From NCBI RefSeq assembly GCF_003346715.1, contig NZ_QQPQ01000006.1, forward strand, positions 124,001 through 188,000: a DNA stretch of 64,000 bases. The letters are read 5' to 3'. This stretch comes from Oceanispirochaeta sp. M1. Lineage in GTDB: Bacteria > Spirochaetota > Spirochaetia > DSM-2461. Shown piece by piece: positions 1 through 8,714 of the stretch. Each line of letters begins with the position of its first letter. The first letter of the stretch is position 1. The position numbers and the translations under genes are program-made. The notes under the pieces are model-generated. The model did no database searches, was not told where the DNA came from, and was given only the letters and a program-made list of their open reading frames with translations.

Positions 1-656
1 AAAATTTCAAGATGGCCACAGTATCAGTACGAAGCACAGTTTTCCCGGCTGGCTCTGGAGGTATTTACAGCAACTTCTTCAATCCAGGAGGCTTTATTCT
101 GCATAAATCCGAAGTATTTCAAGTCCCAGAGAGTTGTTTTTTCCGTGTACTGGGCTTCTGCTTCTTGCTGTGTGTGGGGTCGGGCTTTCCAGCACTCCAC
201 TGTTGTTTCGGCCGCCTCAGATGCCCCCTGGGCAGTCTCCGGCGTCTGCTTCGCATGCTTTCAATCCCTCTTTAGATTCGTGTGTATTGATCTTTCCAAA
301 GCAATGGGATGAGTTTTTATCCAACTTAAATTTGTTAAGATCTTGGCTCAAATGATAGCCATCAAGGGTAGGGGAACCTGTTTTTAGCCATGAAAACAGT
401 TCTAAAACTGGATGGTTTAGCTGTAGAATTATATAAACTTTAGCGCTCACTTAAACTCCCCCCTTTATATTTGTCCATTAATGAAGTATCTATTAGTAAA
501 TATATTTGAAATAGTATTTTTGCTACATATTTCTTCAACTAAATCTGTTGATTCCATCCAAATTCTGAGTATTGTGTCCTTTTAACTGAATCAATTCCAA
601 TATATAATAGTAAACATATATTAAATGTGTATACACAAATAATATTGGAGGTGAAT
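1..656. other. gene-poor leader region, possible degraded coding DNA
   Basis: No intact gene is recognisable. On the minus strand one frame stays open from about 257 down to about 17 and another from 450 to 217. The two adjoin in different frames, so they could be pieces of one decayed gene such as a transposase, but no family motif is clear enough to name. From about 460 the DNA becomes strongly AT-rich and probably carries the promoter of the desaturase remnant that begins at 657. Confidence 0.3.
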
Positions 657-1546
657 ATGTCTGAACAGAAGGTATTGCCCTGGTACCAGTCACCAATTGA
701 GAAACAACTGTTCAAGGAATTGACAAAAAGAAGTGATCTAAAAGCTTTAGCTCAGCTCGTACCTCATCTACTTTTGACTATCGCCCTTGGAACCATCAGT
801 TATAGAGCGTTTCATACGCTTCCTCTGTATCTCAGTATTCCAATATATTATGTCTTTACTAATGTCTATAATTTTCTCGGTCTAAGTTCAGGCATTCATG
901 AGATGAGCCATGGTACAGTTTTCAAGACAAAGGCACTGAACCTTTTCTTTATGAATGTCGTCTCTTTTCTTACCTGGTCTGATTATGTTTTCTACAGGAC
1001 CAGTCATTATTTTACACATAGAACTTTTATAAGTTATTTAAGAAGAGCCTTTGGCATCATCAGGGGTGAATGGGAAGAGATGATTTTTCCTGAAGATTCT
1101 GTAGACAAAAGGAAGGAACTGATTCGTTGGAATCGTATTTTGGTGATTGGTCATCTTTTGATTGCATCCCTTATCGTCCTATCGGGAAATTATCTGTTAT
1201 TGCTATTCATTACATACCCCATTGCATCCAGCAGTATTCTCAGCTATCTGGTGACAAAGACACAACATACGGGATTACAGGCGGATATTGCAGATTCGAG
1301 AAAATGCTGCAGATCCGTTAAACTGAATCCACTGTATGAATTCCTATACTGAATATGAATTATCACATTGAACATCATATGTATGCAGCGGTGCCTTTTT
1401 ATAATCTGAAAAAGCTGAGCAGGGCATTGGAAGAGGACATGCCTAAAAGAGGGAATCTTCTAAAAAGCTATCAGGATATCATCCGGATTCAAAAACGTCA
1501 GCTGTATGAGCCGGACTATTATTTCGATGCGCCCTGTCCTGATTAG
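657..1546 (+). pseudogene. fatty acid desaturase, frameshifted
   Basis: Membrane di-iron fatty acid desaturase remnant. Translation from ATG 657 (GGAG at 647-650 gives good spacing) shows the first histidine box HEMSH at residues 81-85 and a second partial box HYFTH at 117-121, followed by R where family members usually have a further H. The frame then stops at 1350-1352 (TGA). The third box, HIEHH, and the conserved C-terminus continue in the -1 frame from 1355 to 1546. Restoring one G (TACTGA to TACTGGA) rejoins them as ...YWNMNYHIEHH..., the usual family sequence. The repaired protein would be about 296 aa, rather short, and the segment after box 2 looks shortened too. Seen: the stop and frame change. 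Inferred: an inactivated gene, unless the single base is an assembly error. Confidence 0.75.
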
Positions 1547-1565
1547 GATAATAATGGTGGTTTTT

Positions 1566-1577
1566 GGACATATGTCC
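1566..1577. promoter_or_regulatory. 12-bp perfect palindrome upstream of glycyl-radical gene
   Basis: GGACATATGTCC lies about 70 bases before the start of the YjjI-like gene and just after the desaturase remnant. It is a candidate operator for the yjjI-yjjW pair. A short perfect palindrome can occur by chance, so the role is inference only. Confidence 0.3.
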
Positions 1578-1647
1578 TCGGCAGAGATGGGTTCAACAAG
1601 GTATATTCATCGTAGAAAAGTATATTGCTTATGAGAAAGAGGTAGCT

Positions 1648-3165
1648 ATGGAATCGACAATACAGGATGTTCTGTCCATCGTAAAGAGTCCGAATATGAC
1701 AGTTCAGCAGAAACTTATCGGTCTTGGCAATACAAGTGAAAGACTGTTTTCCCCAATTGAGCTACTTGGATATACAGAAGAAGAGATGAGCTATCTGAAC
1801 AATCAGATGATCTGTGACCTGAATGAAGGTTATGCTCTCTACAGACCGAGATATATTGTACCGGATTATGGTGTGTTTATCGAAAAGGGCTGTGAATTTC
1901 TTGAGATTGACCCTCCAAAGGATCTGGATGAATGCCTCGATGGCTTATTGATTCTCTATACTCATGTCCCATCCATAACGTCATTTCCAGTATTCATCGG
2001 TCATCTGGATCGTCTGATGGAACCCTTCATGAGAGATGAAACTGAAGACTATGTGAAGATTAAAAGATTTCTGAATCATATAGACAAGACCATCACAGAT
2101 TCATTCTGCCATGCAGATATCGGTCCCTATGAAACTACTGCAGGAAAATTAATCCTGAAGGCTGTCATGGAACTGAAGAATCCCACTCCTAATATGACCA
2201 TTCGTTATGACAAAGATAAAACATCAAGAAGCTTTGCTGAACTGGCTGCAAAATCATGTCTTCTTGTATCTAAGCCCTCATTTTCCAATGATGTTTCTTA
2301 TAACAAAGATGTGGGTGACCATGCGCTGTGCAGCTGCTACAATGCTCTACCTTTTGCCGGTGGCGCCTATACATTATTACGCTTACGTCTTGGCACAATA
2401 GCAAGAGCCGCAGCTTCCCTGGAAGTCTTGTTGAAAGAACTGCTTCCTGAAGTTGCTGGTCATATGCTCTCCATGATGGACAAAAGAATCAAATTCATTG
2501 TGGAAGAATCCAATTTCTTTGAATCAAGCTTCCTTCAGGAAGAAGGCTTCATCGACAAAGATAACTTTACAGCTATGTTTGCTATCATTGGCCTGGCAGA
2601 TGCTGTCAATGCCATGCTCATAGCCGAAGGTCTTGATGAGACATTCGGTCAGTCAGCCCGTGGGGATATCATCGGTCATCAGATCATGCAGCTGCTTGAA
2701 AAATTAGTGAACAGCCATAAAGGTCAGTATGTTGAAAGAACAGGCGGTCATTACCTGCTTCATGCTCAAGTTGGTGCAGCTCTTCATGAAGAGGATACTA
2801 TGAACACACCTGCTCACAGAGTAAAAGTCGGTCAGGAACCTATATTGATTGACCATCTTAAACATTCAGCGCCATTCCATCAGTATTTTCCTTCCGGAAC
2901 GGGAGACCTTTTTGCCTTTGACCAGACTTATGTCGATCATCCTGACGCAGTTGTGGACATCATTGATGGTGCCTTTTCCAGCGGCTACAGATATATCACT
3001 ACGTATATGAAAAATACTGACCTAATTCGTGTTACAGGGTACCTGGTGAAAAAGAGTGAAGTAGAAAAACTCCGTAAGAATCAAGTTGTTCTCAGAGATA
3101 CAACAGTTTTCGGTATGGGGACAGATGACAATAATCAGGTCTTTGACAGAAAATTAAGGCAATAA
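1648..3165 (+). CDS. yjjI: YjjI-family glycyl radical enzyme
   Basis: 505-aa protein of the YjjI family, glycyl-radical enzymes of unknown substrate related to anaerobic ribonucleotide reductase and pyruvate formate-lyase; E. coli YjjI is of similar length. The C-terminal segment holds RVTGY, the expected radical glycine site, and a DHALCSCYN segment in mid-protein carries candidate active-site cysteines. The start at ATG 1648 is preferred over the upstream in-frame start at 1564: GAGG lies just before it and the extra 28 residues look non-homologous. The gene for its activase follows after one base, so the two are one operon. In E. coli yjjI/yjjW sit beside the deo nucleoside genes, which fits the nucleobase-related operon nearby. 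The enzyme would act only anaerobically. Substrate unknown. Confidence 0.85.
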   Translation: MESTIQDVLSIVKSPNMTVQQKLIGLGNTSERLFSPIELLGYTEEEMSYLNNQMICDLNEGYALYRPRYIVPDYGVFIEKGCEFLEIDPPKDLDECLDGLLILYTHVPSITSFPVFIGHLDRLMEPFMRDETEDYVKIKRFLNHIDKTITDSFCHADIGPYETTAGKLILKAVMELKNPTPNMTIRYDKDKTSRSFAELAAKSCLLVSKPSFSNDVSYNKDVGDHALCSCYNALPFAGGAYTLLRLRLGTIARAAASLEVLLKELLPEVAGHMLSMMDKRIKFIVEESNFFESSFLQEEGFIDKDNFTAMFAIIGLADAVNAMLIAEGLDETFGQSARGDIIGHQIMQLLEKLVNSHKGQYVERTGGHYLLHAQVGAALHEEDTMNTPAHRVKVGQEPILIDHLKHSAPFHQYFPSGTGDLFAFDQTYVDHPDAVVDIIDGAFSSGYRYITTYMKNTDLIRVTGYLVKKSEVEKLRKNQVVLRDTTVFGMGTDDNNQVFDRKLRQ

Positions 3166-3166
3166 T

Positions 3167-3934
3167 ATGCTGACTCTACCTGTACACCGAATCATCCCAT
3201 TTTCTAATGTGGAAGGGATCGGTAACCGGACCAGTATCTTTGTTCAGGGATGTAATGCAAACTGTCTGTACTGTCATAATTCAGAGACCATACCCATGAC
3301 CGCAGAAGGTATCCGTAACTATACAGTGCAGGAACTGCTTGATCTCATCAAGGGAAACATGCCTTTTATCAGGGGCATCACTGTTTCCGGTGGAGAAGCG
3401 ACCATCTACCATGAATTTCTCACGGAACTGTTCCGGGATGTTCATAAGCTTGGTCTCACTTGTTATGTGGATACCAATGGTTTTTTCGACAGGCAAAAGA
3501 TACAATCTCTTATAGCAGAAACGGATAAATTCCTCTATGACGTCAAAGGAATCGGTGAAGGGCTTAAGAGACTGTGTTTTACAGATGTGCTGCTTAACAA
3601 CGATCATCGGGCCAAAGGCTTTCAACAGAGATTCATTGAGACAGAAGAGCATATGCTGAACCTGGAACATCTATTGACTGAAGGCAGGATTGAAGAACTA
3701 AGACTCGTTCACATCAAAGGCCTTTATGATGAAAAAGCTGTTGTCAGAAGAATTGCCGAATCCCTGTCAGCATATTCAGAAATACCTCTTAAGCTGATCA
3801 GAATGCATGTAAGAGGACTGCCGAAAGAACGGATACAATTTCTAAAAGGTACAGTACCGAAGGTCAGTGAATTTGATGCCTTAGCAAAGTATGCCAAATC
3901 TATGGGCATCGCGAAAGTGCTTACCATAGGGTAG
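3167..3934 (+). CDS. yjjW: YjjW-family glycyl-radical enzyme activase (radical SAM)
   Basis: 255-aa radical SAM protein that installs the glycyl radical on its partner using S-adenosylmethionine. The cluster motif C-x3-C-x2-C is visible as GCNANCLYCHN near residues 27-37, followed by the GGEAT stretch that binds SAM (TVSGGEATIY). It is shorter than E. coli YjjW and lacks the inserted ferredoxin-type cysteine pairs seen in many activases, so it appears to carry only the SAM cluster. Its ATG follows the yjjI stop by one base, indicating translational coupling. No clear terminator follows; the convergent regulator gene begins its 3' end 36 bases later. Confidence 0.85.
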   Translation: MLTLPVHRIIPFSNVEGIGNRTSIFVQGCNANCLYCHNSETIPMTAEGIRNYTVQELLDLIKGNMPFIRGITVSGGEATIYHEFLTELFRDVHKLGLTCYVDTNGFFDRQKIQSLIAETDKFLYDVKGIGEGLKRLCFTDVLLNNDHRAKGFQQRFIETEEHMLNLEHLLTEGRIEELRLVHIKGLYDEKAVVRRIAESLSAYSEIPLKLIRMHVRGLPKERIQFLKGTVPKVSEFDALAKYAKSMGIAKVLTIG

Positions 3935-3969
3935 GGCTTCAGAGAATTGTGTCAGCCATATTACCATCT

Positions 3970-4647
3970 TTATTCCATCTCTTCATTGAGGGCTTCAAGA
4001 GATTCTGTATCAAGTAGTTTAATATGCGCCTTTGTACGTGAAATGATTTCCTCTTTTTCCAGTTCAGAAAGAACCCGTCTAAGATGCCTTGATGTGACAG
4101 CAAAGTAGTCGGCAACTTGATCCACATGTATATGAATATTTTTTGTCCCTTGTTTATCTGATTGGTCAAGTATGAATTTTGCCAGTCGGGTTTTCAGTGG
4201 AAACAGTAGAGACCGGGAAAATCTGGTAGATGTTCTTTTCATTAAACCGGCCATATTTTCACATATAAAACGGTAGAAATGAATATTGCTACCGAGCTGC
4301 CGGGTAATCAGGCTTACTGGAATGGCAAGATATTTGCATTGAGTCAGGGCAACAACATTGTGAAAATAGGGGCTTGATGAGAAATACTCCATGTCTCCCA
4401 CCACATCCATGGGCAGAATATATTCCAGAAATACCTGAGTGCCTGATTCAGAAGAAGGGGCTACCTGCGCTTCACCCTCCAGAACTAAATAAAGGTATTT
4501 GACTTCTGATCCTTCTTCTATGAATCGTTCTCCTTCATCAAACTGATGTATCTGAAGGTGATTTTGCTCAGAGGTACCAAAAATATTTTCCAGATTAAGT
4601 GAGATGATGATTGCTTTGAGTTGTTCCTTGTCTGTGATGATTTTCAT
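3970..4647 (-). CDS. Crp/Fnr-type transcriptional regulator, YeiL-like
   Basis: 225-aa regulator with an N-terminal cyclic-nucleotide-binding-like beta-roll (about residues 20-130, including EGERFIEEGSEVKYLYLVLEGE) and a C-terminal winged helix (VADYFAVTSRHLRRVLSELEKEEII). The overall pattern, especially FPLKTRLAKFIL before the HTH, resembles E. coli YeiL, whose gene lies beside nucleoside genes. No N-terminal cysteine cluster of the FNR type is seen. The start at ATG 4647 is chosen because AGGAG precedes it by 5-6 bases; an in-frame TTG at 4671 lacks a site. It is divergent from the sigma-54 operon and could control it, itself or yjjIW. A partial copy of its 5' end is found at 27476-27605. 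Confidence 0.85.
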   Translation of the reverse strand: MKIITDKEQLKAIIISLNLENIFGTSEQNHLQIHQFDEGERFIEEGSEVKYLYLVLEGEAQVAPSSESGTQVFLEYILPMDVVGDMEYFSSSPYFHNVVALTQCKYLAIPVSLITRQLGSNIHFYRFICENMAGLMKRTSTRFSRSLLFPLKTRLAKFILDQSDKQGTKNIHIHVDQVADYFAVTSRHLRRVLSELEKEEIISRTKAHIKLLDTESLEALNEEME

Positions 4648-4663
4648 AATGCTCCTGCTAAAG

Positions 4664-4722
4664 TATAACAATTATAAACTCCCTTATTAAGAGCAATAAT
4701 TATTTCCATTATGACAATTATA
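4664..4722. promoter_or_regulatory. two TATRACAATTATA repeats upstream of Crp-type gene
   Basis: A 13-bp near-palindrome TATAACAATTATA (4664-4676) recurs as TATGACAATTATA (4710-4722), 46 bases apart on the same strand, in the intergenic region between the Crp-type gene and the sigma-54 operon. Such repeated short dyads are typical of regulator binding sites, here possibly for autoregulation. The region is AT-rich, so coincidence is possible. Confidence 0.3.
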
Positions 4723-4872
4723 TAATCCTTTTTTTTCATAACGATATATATGCCGCCCAAAACTTGATAAAAATATCCCCAACAATATGACTGAATGCCA
4801 TAAATTAGATCTCTACCCCCCCAGAATGGTATTTTAAAATAAAAAATCTTTATTTCGAAAGAAAATTAAAGA

Positions 4873-4888
4873 TGGCACAGTAATTGCA
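4873..4888 (+). promoter_or_regulatory. sigma-54 (RpoN) promoter
   Basis: TGGCAC at 4873-4878 and TTGCA at 4884-4888 match the RpoN consensus TGGCACR-N4-TTGCW, with exactly ten bases between the invariant GG and GC. Transcription would begin near 4898, just upstream of the GGAGG and TTG start of the first operon gene. A sigma-54 activator gene lies at the far end of the same gene block, supporting function. No convincing activator-binding dyad was identified further upstream. Confidence 0.85.
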
Positions 4889-4931
4889 AAAGTATCAGCA
4901 ATGTCATCAAGTTCTACTTTCGGAGGCGATT

Positions 4932-6332
4932 TTGCTAGATCTACTGATTAAAAACGGCACCTTGGTAACGATGAATCCCAAAAGGACCATTCAAAAAAAT
5001 AACATATATATAAAAGACGGCATAATTGTAGGCATTGGTTGTGAGGATTTGCCGGCATCAAAAGTGATTGATGCAAAGAACAGCGTCGTTCTGCCGGGGT
5101 TTGTGAATTGCCATACACACCTCTATCAGGCTCTGATAGAGGGTATTGGGTATGATATGCATTTTGAACCATGGAATTGGCGGTTTCTATTTCCCATTGT
5201 ATCCCAGATGTCACCTGATCATTCATACCGTAGTACACGATTGGCATCCCTGGAAATGATAAAGACCGGCACTACGACGATTTGTGATCATTGGTATATG
5301 CATACAGATTTTCAGAATATTAGAGAGGCCACAAAAGCATTGGATGAATCTGGTATACGGGCAAAAATGGTATACGGATTGTTAGATAAGACCTTCGCCG
5401 GAGAAGAGTTGGACGAAGATAAGATGACTATGATCCATTCAAGAGATGATCTGGTTATTGACTTCAGAGACTACTATAAGCAATGGCATAATAAGAAGAA
5501 CACTACAGTGGCCATAGGGGCTGGATCTACCCAGGACGCTTCGGAAGAGTTGCTGATAGAGTCCAAGAAAATTGCCGACGAATTGAATATTCAAATGTGT
5601 ACACATGTCGCTGGTTGGCAGGATATCCTGGCCTGCAGCTATAGCAGATATGGTATGAGAGATGTCGAGTTTACTCACTCAAGAGGAATAACAGGAGAAA
5701 ATTCTGTATTCATTCATACTGTATGGCTTACACCAGAAGAGATCTCAATATTAGCCGATTCAAAGACAGGATCAGTGCACTGTCCGGTTGCGAATTCGCA
5801 GCTGGGATATGGTATCGCACCCGTTGCAGAAATGCTTCAATCTGGAGTGAAAGTCGGTCTCGGTACTGATGGAGCTGGTAGTTATACATACGACATGTTT
5901 GAGCTTATGCGAATGACTGCATATCTGCAAAAACAGAAACATCAGAGTGCTGATGTATTGACTGCGGAACAGGCTCTGGAGATGGCAACCATCAAGGGTG
6001 CAGAAGTACTTGGTATGGATGATCAAATAGGTTCAATTGAGGTTGGTAAAAAAGCCGATCTAATCATAGTTGATTTTCAGCAACCTCATTTACTCCTGAG
6101 TAACAGGATTGTAGCAAAACTTGTTTATAGCGCTCATGGCAGTGACGTCAAGACCACGATCATAGATGGAAAAGTCGTTATGGAACAGGGAGAGGTCAAG
6201 ACCATAAATGAGTCAGAAGAGCTTGTCTTTGCACAGCAATCATTGGATGAACTTCTTGATAATGCGGGTGATGAGACAACTCGTCTGCTTAATGCCCCAT
6301 GGGGTGCTAGACGACCCTATTGGAGATCTTAA
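4932..6332 (+). CDS. amidohydrolase, SsnA / 8-oxoguanine deaminase type
   Basis: 466-aa cytosolic metal-dependent hydrolase of the TRZ/ATZ/SsnA subgroup, which deaminate purine- or triazine-like rings. Metal ligands are visible: H61 and H63 (NCHTHLYQ), the histidine of MCTHVAGWQ, the histidine of VHCPVANSQL and the aspartate of GLGTDGAGS. The start is TTG 4932, preceded by GGAGG with 5-base spacing. An upstream in-frame TTG at 4884 overlaps the sigma-54 promoter and lies before the predicted transcript start, so it is excluded. First gene of the operon. A second SsnA-like enzyme is encoded four genes on, so the two probably act on different ring intermediates. Exact substrate not determinable. 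Confidence 0.82.
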   Translation: MLDLLIKNGTLVTMNPKRTIQKNNIYIKDGIIVGIGCEDLPASKVIDAKNSVVLPGFVNCHTHLYQALIEGIGYDMHFEPWNWRFLFPIVSQMSPDHSYRSTRLASLEMIKTGTTTICDHWYMHTDFQNIREATKALDESGIRAKMVYGLLDKTFAGEELDEDKMTMIHSRDDLVIDFRDYYKQWHNKKNTTVAIGAGSTQDASEELLIESKKIADELNIQMCTHVAGWQDILACSYSRYGMRDVEFTHSRGITGENSVFIHTVWLTPEEISILADSKTGSVHCPVANSQLGYGIAPVAEMLQSGVKVGLGTDGAGSYTYDMFELMRMTAYLQKQKHQSADVLTAEQALEMATIKGAEVLGMDDQIGSIEVGKKADLIIVDFQQPHLLLSNRIVAKLVYSAHGSDVKTTIIDGKVVMEQGEVKTINESEELVFAQQSLDELLDNAGDETTRLLNAPWGARRPYWRS

Positions 6333-6422
6333 ACGACAAATAAAAAAGCATGTAAAAAAGTAATTTGAAAATATAGAAAGCTTTAGATGGAAATTGATTG
6401 ATACTGTCAAGGAGAGTTCTGC

Positions 6423-8255
6423 ATGGCCTGGTGTAAAAAATTATTACGAATTGATATGAAACGCAGCTCATTTTCTTTTGAGTCCATACCTGATGAGATA
6501 CTTCAGAAATATATAGGTGGAAAAGGATTAGGAACAGCCTATTTTGTTAAAGAAGTCCCACCAAAGACCGATCCGCTGGACCCTGAAAACTCTATCTATG
6601 TTGCTCCCGGAGCCTTTTCTGGATCTCCGGCCCCAGCGTCATCCAGATTTCACGTTGTCACTAAATCACCTTTGACAAATATCTATCTCGATGGCAGTTC
6701 GGGTGGTCACTTCGGTCCTGAATTAAGAGCTTTCGGGATAGATCTACTCATAATAGAGGGAAAAGCAGAGAAACTTACGGGACTCTATCTGCAGAATGAT
6801 TCAGTTACCTTTCTTGATGTTTCAGATTATACGGGATTGGGAATATATGACACGGAAAAGCGTATTCGGGAACAGTTGAAAGATAGTCGTATTCGCGTGA
6901 CTTCAATTGGAGAGGCCGGAGAACGTATGGTCAAATTCGCCTGTCTGGGAAATGATTTTTCAAGGAATATTGGCCGAGGTGGAGTCGGGGCTGTCTTTGG
7001 ATCGAAAAATTTGAAATTGATAGCTGTGAAAGGTGCAAAGGATATTGTTCCATCACAACCTGAATATTTTATCTCAGCCATGAAAAAGACATCACAATGG
7101 ATCGCATCCAATCCCTGGGTTCCGGGAACAAGAGCGAATGGGACACCTGGAAATGTTGATGCCATGAATGAATTGGGTATCCTGCCTGCCTGGAATTTTT
7201 CCGGTAAAGAGTTCAAAGGAGCAGAGAAGATAAATCATGTAGCGATCGAAAGTAAACTGGTTCGACGATTGTCTTGTGCAAACTGTCCAGTTTCCTGCTC
7301 AAAAGGGTATAGGGATTCAACATATACAGGTGGAGAGATGGAAGGTCCTGAATTTGAGACTCTATGCCTTCTTGGATCAAATATCGGATTGGATGATCCT
7401 CAGGGAATCGCTGCTCTTAACTATCTGTGTAATCAGTTTGGTATAGATACAATCACGACTGGTGCAATATCAGGTTTGGTTTTTGATGCGATACGAAGAG
7501 GACTTGTAGACAAAAAAATATTCGGTCTCAGCGATAGTATGAATCTGACCGAACAAGGAATGCATCTGATTTCAATCATGTGTAAACGGGAAGGAATTGG
7601 GGATATTCTTGCTCAGGGATCTAAGGTTGTGGCAGAGTATCTGAACATGGCCGGAGAAGCTCCTGAAGTGAAGGGTTTGGATCTGGCAGGATATGACCCG
7701 CGTTCGTCAACCGGGATGAGTCTTGCATATCAGACTTCTGATAGAGGAGCATGTCACCTCCGTAGTTTTCCTATAGGAAGAGAGTTGTCGGGGGTACTGG
7801 AACCAGGTGACAGTACAGTCGGAAAAGCTGCATTTGTCTCGACACAGCAGAATGCCAAAGCTGCCGAAGAGTGTTTAGGTATATGTCAATTCCCATATGG
7901 TATAGGTATTAACGATAGTTGTATTACAGAAATGCTCACTGCTTTTGTTGGGTATGAATATACTGTCGAGGCTCTGGTCGAGACAGGAGAACGAATCTGG
8001 AATCTATCGAGGCTCTTCAGTAACGCTTGTGGAATCTCACGAAAAGATGACTATCTCCCTGAAAAAATCACCAATAATCCAATGCAGTATGGTCCATCAA
8101 ATGGACGACGGGTCACGCAGGAAATGCAGGATCAAATGCTGGACGAATATTACGAACTGCGAGGGTGGGACAATAATGGTATTCCAACGGCAGATCGGCT
8201 GGAACAGTTACTGATGACCAAAGAGGCTGAGATCATTTATGGCTTCAGTGATTGA
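6423..8255 (+). CDS. aldehyde:ferredoxin oxidoreductase family protein
   Basis: 610-aa tungsten- or molybdenum-pterin enzyme of the AOR family, which oxidises aldehydes to acids with ferredoxin as acceptor. The N-terminal AOR domain has the expected glycine-rich tracts (GGKGLGTAYF, SSGGHFGPELRAFG, GRGGVGAVFGSKNLK), and the [4Fe-4S] ligands begin with C-x2-C-x3-C in LSCANCPVSCSKGY. Length matches the family. The ATG has GGAGAG upstream. A gene for a polyferredoxin follows after 62 bases, a typical partner arrangement. In this operon it could oxidise an aldehyde released by the aldolase-type enzyme, or act on a heterocycle-derived aldehyde; that is inference. Confidence 0.88.
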   Translation: MAWCKKLLRIDMKRSSFSFESIPDEILQKYIGGKGLGTAYFVKEVPPKTDPLDPENSIYVAPGAFSGSPAPASSRFHVVTKSPLTNIYLDGSSGGHFGPELRAFGIDLLIIEGKAEKLTGLYLQNDSVTFLDVSDYTGLGIYDTEKRIREQLKDSRIRVTSIGEAGERMVKFACLGNDFSRNIGRGGVGAVFGSKNLKLIAVKGAKDIVPSQPEYFISAMKKTSQWIASNPWVPGTRANGTPGNVDAMNELGILPAWNFSGKEFKGAEKINHVAIESKLVRRLSCANCPVSCSKGYRDSTYTGGEMEGPEFETLCLLGSNIGLDDPQGIAALNYLCNQFGIDTITTGAISGLVFDAIRRGLVDKKIFGLSDSMNLTEQGMHLISIMCKREGIGDILAQGSKVVAEYLNMAGEAPEVKGLDLAGYDPRSSTGMSLAYQTSDRGACHLRSFPIGRELSGVLEPGDSTVGKAAFVSTQQNAKAAEECLGICQFPYGIGINDSCITEMLTAFVGYEYTVEALVETGERIWNLSRLFSNACGISRKDDYLPEKITNNPMQYGPSNGRRVTQEMQDQMLDEYYELRGWDNNGIPTADRLEQLLMTKEAEIIYGFSD

Positions 8256-8317
8256 GACCAGAGGGCTGTTGATCATTTGGTCAGAAAGCTGTTCGTGCCA
8301 AATACGGGAGATATGAG

Positions 8318-8713
8318 ATGAGAGAGTATTTGTTTGTAGATAAGAGTAAGTGTACAGGATGTCGACAATGCGAGTTTGTCTGCTCTTTTGCTCATATCAA
8401 GGCCTATAACCCCGGCCGAACACGTATCCGGGTAGTGCGTAATGATTGTCTGGATTTTAAGACTCTGGTTTGTAATCAGTGCCCGGATCCTGTTTGTATA
8501 AAAGTGTGCCCTCAAAATGCGATAAGCTGCGTTGATGGGTTGGTTCAAGTGGATGAAGATCTGTGTAATGGATGTGGAGAATGCGTTGAATCCTGCAATC
8601 GAATATTTATGGACGAGCTTGCTGGTAAAGCGATTAACTGCGATTTGTGCGGAGAATGTGTGAAGGAGTGTCCGGAAACGGCTCTGAAAATAAAGACTGC
8701 AGGAGTGAAATGA
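8318..8713 (+). CDS. 4Fe-4S polyferredoxin (AOR electron partner)
   Basis: 131-aa ferredoxin with four cysteine quartets: CTGCRQCEFVC, CNQCPDPVCIKVC, CNGCGECVESC and CDLCGECVKEC, predicting four [4Fe-4S] clusters as in HycB/CooF-type electron-transfer subunits. It has no signal peptide, so it is cytosolic. It lies directly after the aldehyde oxidoreductase gene and is followed after one base by the second deaminase gene. It likely takes electrons from the aldehyde oxidoreductase, and may also serve the molybdenum hydroxylase, which lacks a FAD subunit here. Confidence 0.88.
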   Translation: MREYLFVDKSKCTGCRQCEFVCSFAHIKAYNPGRTRIRVVRNDCLDFKTLVCNQCPDPVCIKVCPQNAISCVDGLVQVDEDLCNGCGECVESCNRIFMDELAGKAINCDLCGECVKECPETALKIKTAGVK

Positions 8714-8714
8714 G

